NCBI GenBank assembly: GCA_964641945.1
Contig: CAZXLQ010000031.1
Coordinates: 1 to 26,581, forward strand
DNA length: 26,581 nucleotides
Direction of reading: 5' to 3'
Origin: JADIYM01 sp964641945
GTDB taxonomy: Bacteria; Acidobacteriota; Blastocatellia; UBA7656; JADIYM01
The notes under the pieces were generated by a model, which worked only from the letters and a program-made list of their open reading frames with translations, was not told the origin of the DNA and made no database searches. Positions within the stretch are counted from its first letter, which is position 1, and each line of letters begins with the position of its first letter. Positions 21,845 through 26,581 of the stretch are shown here, in pieces. A program made the translations under genes and the position numbers.

Positions 21845-23479
21845 ATGTCGCAACGACTGCTAATGCTCGGACTGGACGGTGTTGGCACAGTCGTGTTCGA
21901 CCGCCTCGCAAGGGACGGCGTTTTGCCGAATCTGTCGATGCTCGGCCGGTCTGGTACCTATGGCGCGCTTCGAGCGACGGTCCCTCCGATCACGGGACCT
22001 TCCTGGCTTGGTGTATCGACCGGACTCGACGTCGATCAAACGGGAATCGCGGACTTTCTCGTACGTCGCCCGCCACTCCATGACCTCCGGCCGATCGGGT
22101 CGCGCGATTTCCGGGGGCGCGCCGTGTGGGATCTGGTGGGTGCGGCGGGATTCCGCACATGCGTCTTCAACTTTCCGATCCTCTATCCTCCGTACGACGC
22201 GAACGGAATCATGGTGAGCGGTTTCGGAACCGATGAGTCGACCCAATGGACTTCGCCCGCGTCAGTAAAGGAAGAACTCTTCGAGGTAGTCGGACGCGAC
22301 TACAATCTCGCGGTCAACTATCACGCGGAACACTACGACGACGTTGGCCTGTTTCTCGACGATCTCGAAGCCTCGTTCGATCGGAGAGTAAGGGCTGCCG
22401 AGTGGCTGCTCCAGCGCGAGCCATGGGATCTCGCTGTCTGCGTTTTCTCCGAGACCGACTGGCTCATGCATCGCTGCTGGGACCTCCTCGATACCTCGGG
22501 CGAGCCATTGTCCGGTGATCGGCAGGCTCTGTCGGATCGAGTTCGGGATGTGTTTGCGCGACTCGATGCAGCCATCCCCCGCCTGCTAGGCGCCATGGGA
22601 ACCGGGACGAGCCTTCTGGTCTGCTCCGATCACGGATTCGGCCCGAACACGTGCACATTCAAGATCAACGCCGCACTCGAGAAAGCGGGTCTTCTCGTGA
22701 GACGAGGTGCGTCCACGCAGAGATCGGCGAGACTTCACAGGGCGGGGGTACGAATCGCGCAGCGGGCTGGCGCGGCTGCGGCCCGGGTTCGAGGTCCCGT
22801 CGGCCGGACGCTCGCTCGCGTACGTCGACGGACCCGGCGGTTTCTGCCGAAGGACGATTCGGCCTTTCTGTCGGCGGTGATCGACTCCGAGTCCAGCGCC
22901 GTGCTGGATCCCGGGCACACAATTCCGTTTGCAGGACTCTACACCGGTACTCGAATCGAGCGCGGCACGGCCAGGTACGACGCGGCGCTCGGTTCCGTAG
23001 ACGAGCTCCTTGCCGAGGCGTCCGCGGGAGCGGGCATCCCGATGTCGGCGATACGTCCGTGGCAACTGGCGGGAGGCCTGATCGATACTCTTCCGGACGT
23101 GCTCGTGTCGGGAGACGACTGGGGCATGACGTTCTCCAAGACGGACTTCGACGGTCCGCTTCTCGTGCCCGGTCCGTTCAGCCGGCGACACACCGGCTCG
23201 CATCGTCTGGACGGCATCTTTGTGGCGAGCGGGCCGCTCTTCGGTCACGCGCCCGCGGGTGAAAAAGCCAGCGTGCTCGACATCGCGCCGACGGTGCTGG
23301 CCGCATTCGGACTGGCGGCGCCAGCGGACCGGCGCGGCAGAGTCCTCCCGGCATTCCGCGGAAGCGTCGACGGTCTCGTGACTGCATCCACGGTCGACTC
23401 CGCCGATGGGCCTGAGCCTTCGGAAGATGACGACGATGACGTTCGAGAGCGTCTGCGCGGGCTCGGATACATCGAATGA
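21845..23479 (+). CDS. Alkaline-phosphatase-superfamily phosphodiesterase/nucleotide pyrophosphatase
   Basis: 544 residues. The metal and nucleophile pattern of type I phosphodiesterases is visible: D11 (LGLDG), T50 (PPITGPSW), D205 and H209 (ETDWLMH), D262-H263 (SDHGFG), and H449/H453 (RRHTGSHRLDGIF). The end DIAPTVLAAFGL and the last residues RLRGLGYIE are typical of the subgroup. An Arg/Ala-rich stretch (about 286-332) is an insertion unlike the rest. There is no signal peptide, so it may be cytoplasmic or leave by another route. The substrate is unknown; linkage to a glycosyltransferase suggests a glycan or lipid precursor. ATG 21845 is 14 nt after the TPR gene and has no clear Shine-Dalgarno. 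The stop overlaps the next start as ATGA. Confidence 0.9.
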   Translation: MSQRLLMLGLDGVGTVVFDRLARDGVLPNLSMLGRSGTYGALRATVPPITGPSWLGVSTGLDVDQTGIADFLVRRPPLHDLRPIGSRDFRGRAVWDLVGAAGFRTCVFNFPILYPPYDANGIMVSGFGTDESTQWTSPASVKEELFEVVGRDYNLAVNYHAEHYDDVGLFLDDLEASFDRRVRAAEWLLQREPWDLAVCVFSETDWLMHRCWDLLDTSGEPLSGDRQALSDRVRDVFARLDAAIPRLLGAMGTGTSLLVCSDHGFGPNTCTFKINAALEKAGLLVRRGASTQRSARLHRAGVRIAQRAGAAAARVRGPVGRTLARVRRRTRRFLPKDDSAFLSAVIDSESSAVLDPGHTIPFAGLYTGTRIERGTARYDAALGSVDELLAEASAGAGIPMSAIRPWQLAGGLIDTLPDVLVSGDDWGMTFSKTDFDGPLLVPGPFSRRHTGSHRLDGIFVASGPLFGHAPAGEKASVLDIAPTVLAAFGLAAPADRRGRVLPAFRGSVDGLVTASTVDSADGPEPSEDDDDDVRERLRGLGYIE

Positions 23480-24618
23480 CCGGGCGCCTGAAGATCGCGA
23501 TCGTCGGGCCTGCACATCCTTTTCGCGGGGGCATTGCTCACCACACTACCCTGCTCCATCGGCACCTGCGCGAACGCCACTCCGTGCGGCACTTCGCATT
23601 TCGCCGCCAATACCCGCTCTGGATCTATCCGGCGGCAACGGATCGCGACCCGAGCGCGGCACCGCTCGTGGAGCCCGGTGTCGAGCACGTCCTCGACTCG
23701 ATGAACCCGCTCACCTGGCTGCGAGTTGCACATCGAGTCCGGCACTTCGCTGCCGACGCTTTGATCATCCCCTGGTGGGTCGCATTCTGGGCTCCCCAGA
23801 TGGCGACGATTTCGCGACTGTCGCGCCGCGGCGGTCGAACGCGGATCGTGTACCTCTGCCACAACGTCGTCGAACACGAATCGAGCGGGCTTCGGCGATT
23901 TGCGACTCGGCTTGCGCTCGGGAGCGGCGACTCCTTCATCGTGCATTCAAGCGAAGATCGTGACAACCTGGAACGACTGCTGCCCGGAAGGACCATCGTT
24001 CGAGCCGAATTGCCGTCGCTTGGCGAAATTGCCGGCAATCGATGTTCGCGCGAAGAGGCGCGGGCGCGACTCAACCTCGATCCCGCGACTCCAACCCTGC
24101 TGTTCTTCGGCTTCGTCCGTCCCTACAAGGGTCTGAAACACGTGCTCCAGGCGATGCCGAATATCCTGGCGAAGCGGAAGGTGCGACTCGTTGTTGCGGG
24201 CGAGTTCTGGCACGACCGCGCGGAGTACCTCGAGCTGATCTCACGGCTCGGGATCGAGCACGCGGTCTCAATTGTCGATCGATACGTGCCCAACGAGGAG
24301 GTTCGCGATCTCTTCGCGGCGGCAGATCTCGTCGTTCAACCCTATGAAAGCGCGACGCAGAGTGGCGTGACTCAGATCGCGTTCGACGCGAGGCGACCGG
24401 TCGTCGTGACGAGTGTCGGCGGGCTGCCCGAGACCGTCCGACACGGCGTGACAGGGTATGTCGTGCCCCCGTTCGACCATCAATCCATTGCCGATGCCGT
24501 GGCCGACTTCCTGGATCGCGGTCGTGCGCAGGCAATGGAGTCCGCGATCGAAGCCGACCTGGTGCGATTCTGCTGGCCGAGCTACATCGACGCCATCGAG
24601 CGGGCCATCACGGCCTGA
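23476..24618 (+). CDS. GT4-family glycosyltransferase
   Basis: 380 residues, GT-B fold. The N-terminal loop VGPAHPFRGGIAHHTTLL (10-27) is the acceptor-side glycine motif. The C-terminal Rossmann domain has LLFFGFVRPYKGLKHVLQAM and the donor-binding stretch PYESATQSGVTQIAF, then PVVVTSVGGLPETV, where the family's E-x7-E pattern lies. It would add a sugar to a lipid or glycan acceptor on the cytoplasmic side. The 4-nt ATGA overlap with the phosphodiesterase shows coupled translation. It is the last gene of the permease-TPR-phosphodiesterase-transferase operon. The next promoter's -35 box overlaps its stop codon. Confidence 0.92.
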   Translation: MTGRLKIAIVGPAHPFRGGIAHHTTLLHRHLRERHSVRHFAFRRQYPLWIYPAATDRDPSAAPLVEPGVEHVLDSMNPLTWLRVAHRVRHFAADALIIPWWVAFWAPQMATISRLSRRGGRTRIVYLCHNVVEHESSGLRRFATRLALGSGDSFIVHSSEDRDNLERLLPGRTIVRAELPSLGEIAGNRCSREEARARLNLDPATPTLLFFGFVRPYKGLKHVLQAMPNILAKRKVRLVVAGEFWHDRAEYLELISRLGIEHAVSIVDRYVPNEEVRDLFAAADLVVQPYESATQSGVTQIAFDARRPVVVTSVGGLPETVRHGVTGYVVPPFDHQSIADAVADFLDRGRAQAMESAIEADLVRFCWPSYIDAIERAITA

Positions 24619-24643
24619 CCGTGCAGACGGCTTCTGCTAGAAT
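24615..24643 (+). promoter_or_regulatory. Promoter of gatCA
   Basis: CTGACC (24615-24620) and the extended -10 TGC-TAGAAT (24638-24643) are 17 nt apart. The predicted start is near 24650, with a 23-nt leader holding AAGGAG. The -35 box lies over the stop codon of the glycosyltransferase. Confidence 0.6.
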
Positions 24644-24672
24644 CCGCCGTTCCACGCCGGAAGGAGATGACG

Positions 24673-24996
24673 ATGTCGATCACTCGTGATGTTGTGTTGA
24701 AGACCGCCACGCTGGCGCACCTCGAGCTGTCGCCGGACGATGCGGATCGATTCGCGGCCCAGATGTCCGAGATCCTCTCGTACATGGACCAACTCGGTGA
24801 GCTCGACACGACGAACGTTGCGCCGATGTCGCATTCGACGATTGCGGAGCACGTAGAACGAACGTGGCGCCACGACGTCGTCAAGCCGAGCCTCGGCACG
24901 TCAGTCGCCACGGCGAATGCACCCGAAGGATTCCATGGCTACTTCAAGGTGCCGAGTGTGATCACCCGCGCAACCGGCGAGTCACAGGAGTCGTAG
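24673..24996 (+). CDS. gatC: Asp/Glu-tRNA amidotransferase subunit C
   Basis: 107 residues. The small subunit of GatCAB, which converts misacylated Glu-tRNA(Gln) and/or Asp-tRNA(Asn) to the amide form. Its helical start (LKTATLAHLELSPDDADRFA) and MSEILSYMDQLGELDTTNV are the family pattern, and a C-terminal strand FHGYFKVPSVI wraps GatA. ATG 24673 sits 6 nt behind AAGGAG; the ATG at 24667 touches that site directly and is unlikely. It lies 4 nt before gatA. gatB is not in the window. Confidence 0.95.
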   Translation: MSITRDVVLKTATLAHLELSPDDADRFAAQMSEILSYMDQLGELDTTNVAPMSHSTIAEHVERTWRHDVVKPSLGTSVATANAPEGFHGYFKVPSVITRATGESQES

Positions 24997-25000
24997 GCCC

Positions 25001-26434
25001 ATGCAAGCCATCCCCGACTTCCATCCAACGATCGCGGGCACCCAGGAGGCCATCGGCGCGGGAACGACAACTGCTCGCTCGGTAACCGAGGCGGCGCTCT
25101 CTCGCATCGAGGCGCTCAATCCACGGTTGAATGCGTTCCTCACGGTCACCGCCGACGCTGCGCTCGCGCAGGCCGATGAAACCGACGCCCGAGTTCGCTC
25201 GGGCGAGCCCCTGCGTCCGCTCGACGGGATTCCTGTCGCGATCAAGGACAACCTCGTGCTCCAGGATGTGCGAACGACGTGCGGATCGCGGATTCTCGAG
25301 AACTACCGGCCACCGTATACGGCCACGGCGGTCGCTCGCCTTCGGGATGCCGGCGCTGTCATCGTCGGAAAGACGAACTGCGACGAGTTCGCGATGGGTT
25401 CGTCGAACGAGAATTCGGCGTTCGGGCCTGTCCGCAATCCCTGGGACGAGGATCGAGTTCCGGGCGGCTCGTCGGGAGGCTCCGCCGTGGCGGTCGCGAG
25501 CGGCATGGCAATGATCGCGCTTGGCTCCGATACGGGCGGCTCGATTCGGCAGCCCGCCTCGCTGTGCGGCGTCGTCGGGCTGAAGCCGACCTACGGCCGA
25601 ATCTCGCGCTACGGACTCGTCGCCTTCGGAAGCTCGCTCGACCAGATAGGTCCGTTTGCGGCTTCGGTCGGCGACGTTGCGATCGCCTTGGGGGTCATGG
25701 CCGGACGGGACGAGCGCGACTCGACGTCGAGTGAGGCGGTGGTTCCGGACTTCAAGGATCTCGATGCGGGCGCAGGAGGGTTGAGAGTCGGTGTTCCGCG
25801 TGAGTTTTTCGCCGACGGGCTTTCGGCGGGGACGCGCGAGAAAGTCGAGGAGGGCATCGATCGACTGCGATCGCAAGGTGCCATCATTGTCGACGTCTCG
25901 CTTCCTCACATGAAATACGCAACGGCCTGCTACTACATCGTAGCCACGGCCGAGGCAAGCTCCAATCTCGCACGTTTCGATGGTGTCCGTTACGGGTACC
26001 GGGCCGAGGGCGCCGAGGAACTGCGGCAGATGTACATGCGGTCCAGGGCCGAAGGGTTCGGAGCCGAGGTCAAGCGTCGCATCATGCTAGGAACGTACGT
26101 GCTTTCGTCTGGCTACTACGACGCCTATTACGACAAGGCACTTCGTGTGCGCACTCTGATCGAGCGGGACTTTCGGACGGCCTTCGCCGACTGCGACGTC
26201 GTCGTGACTCCGACGTCGCCGACGACGGCGTTCCGCCTCGGCGAGAAGATGGAGGACCCGCTGCAGATGTACCTGTCGGACGTTTACACGATCACCGCTA
26301 ACCTCGCCGGGATTCCCGCCGTCAGTGTCCCGTGCGGAATGGCGGAAGGGCTGCCGGTCGGGCTTCAGATCCTCGCGCCCCATTTTGGCGAGCGCGTGAT
26401 GCTCAGGGCGGCCAGGGCGCTCGAGCGGGAATAA
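25001..26434 (+). CDS. gatA: Asp/Glu-tRNA amidotransferase subunit A
   Basis: 477 residues, full length. An amidase-signature enzyme that releases ammonia from glutamine for GatB. The Ser-cisSer-Lys triad is complete: K82 (AIKDN), S157 (GGSSGGSA) and S181 (SDTGGSIRQPAS). Further family stretches are VGKTNCDEFAMGSSNENSA and VGLKPTYGRISRYGLVAF. Near the end NLAGIPAVSVPCG and LPVGLQILA are typical. It follows gatC by 4 nt and shares its promoter. Confidence 0.97.
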   Translation: MQAIPDFHPTIAGTQEAIGAGTTTARSVTEAALSRIEALNPRLNAFLTVTADAALAQADETDARVRSGEPLRPLDGIPVAIKDNLVLQDVRTTCGSRILENYRPPYTATAVARLRDAGAVIVGKTNCDEFAMGSSNENSAFGPVRNPWDEDRVPGGSSGGSAVAVASGMAMIALGSDTGGSIRQPASLCGVVGLKPTYGRISRYGLVAFGSSLDQIGPFAASVGDVAIALGVMAGRDERDSTSSEAVVPDFKDLDAGAGGLRVGVPREFFADGLSAGTREKVEEGIDRLRSQGAIIVDVSLPHMKYATACYYIVATAEASSNLARFDGVRYGYRAEGAEELRQMYMRSRAEGFGAEVKRRIMLGTYVLSSGYYDAYYDKALRVRTLIERDFRTAFADCDVVVTPTSPTTAFRLGEKMEDPLQMYLSDVYTITANLAGIPAVSVPCGMAEGLPVGLQILAPHFGERVMLRAARALERE

Positions 26435-26581
26435 GAGTCCTCTCGCGGCCAGAACCGCTAGCCTTTCCCCAGAATCGAGTCGGCTGGACAGTGGTGGGTT
26501 CGCACGTCGGTGATGCAGGCGGATCGGTACAACCACTGGGCGGGAGGTGCAAGGCCGGCCGCTCACTGCGTTCGCGGTTCT
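26435..26581. other. Gene-free end of the window
   Basis: 147 nt after gatA. A short GCGG/CCGC stem follows the stop without a U-run. An ATG at 26513 opens a frame to the edge but has no ribosome-binding site and no recognisable protein. gatB does not begin here on the plus strand in any form I can recognise. Confidence 0.4.

Noticed and set aside
26513..26581. An ATG frame open to the window end, possible start of gatB or another gene.
   Set aside because: No ribosome-binding site and no residues resembling GatB or any family; too short to support.

Overview
This is a GC-rich bacterial chromosomal segment with densely packed genes. It shows no integrase, transposase, phage gene, rRNA, tRNA or CRISPR array. 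Gene content (a RadA/YacL/IspD/IspF block, secreted beta-helix proteins, an alkaline-phosphatase-superfamily enzyme ending in a GLGYIE-type tail, a GatCA pair) fits an environmental Gram-negative lineage. Acidobacteriota is my best guess, from general gene style only and with low confidence.

Layout. 1-5190 (minus): a 5'-partial ALDH7-type aldehyde dehydrogenase, then, reading right to left, radA - yacL-like PIN/TRAM membrane protein - ispD - ispF - a zinc-ribbon membrane protein. This resembles the Firmicutes radA-disA-yacL-ispD-ispF order, but without disA. 5282-5479 (plus): a small acidic protein behind a good promoter, divergent from radA. 5494-8569 (minus): two tandem paralogous secreted right-handed beta-helix proteins built from 46-residue modules (8 and 6 copies). 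9063-11976 (minus): a four-gene unit of hotdog thioesterase, TetR regulator, PLP aminotransferase and DinB-like protein, behind a promoter whose spacer holds a perfect 12-bp palindrome, the probable TetR operator. 12138-15511 (minus): a methionine-cycle operon of homocysteine S-methyltransferase/methylene-THF reductase fusion, secreted YbjN-like protein and a second homocysteine S-methyltransferase. Its leader carries what I read as a SAM-II-class riboswitch followed by a 13-bp hairpin. 15799-18457 (plus): an M48 membrane protease and an FHA-TM-trypsin-like protease. 18569-19918 (minus): a secreted TlpA-like thioredoxin. 20107-24618 (plus): an overlapping operon of ABC-2 permease, TPR protein, AP-superfamily phosphodiesterase and GT4 glycosyltransferase. 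24673-26434 (plus): gatC-gatA.

Structure outside genes. Three long palindromes built from CTTTGCG-like units (8789-8886, 12086-12127, 18469-18563) all lie just beyond gene 3' ends. They look like one dispersed element family that also serves as transcription end points. Several promoters carry an extended -10 of the form TGC-TANNNT. In two cases (radA, ispF) it lies 6-7 nt from the start codon with no Shine-Dalgarno, as expected for leaderless mRNAs.

Most noteworthy: the SAM-II-like riboswitch over the methionine operon, the palindrome family, the TetR operator, the modular beta-helix pair, and a 12-codon coupled leader ORF before the aldehyde dehydrogenase.
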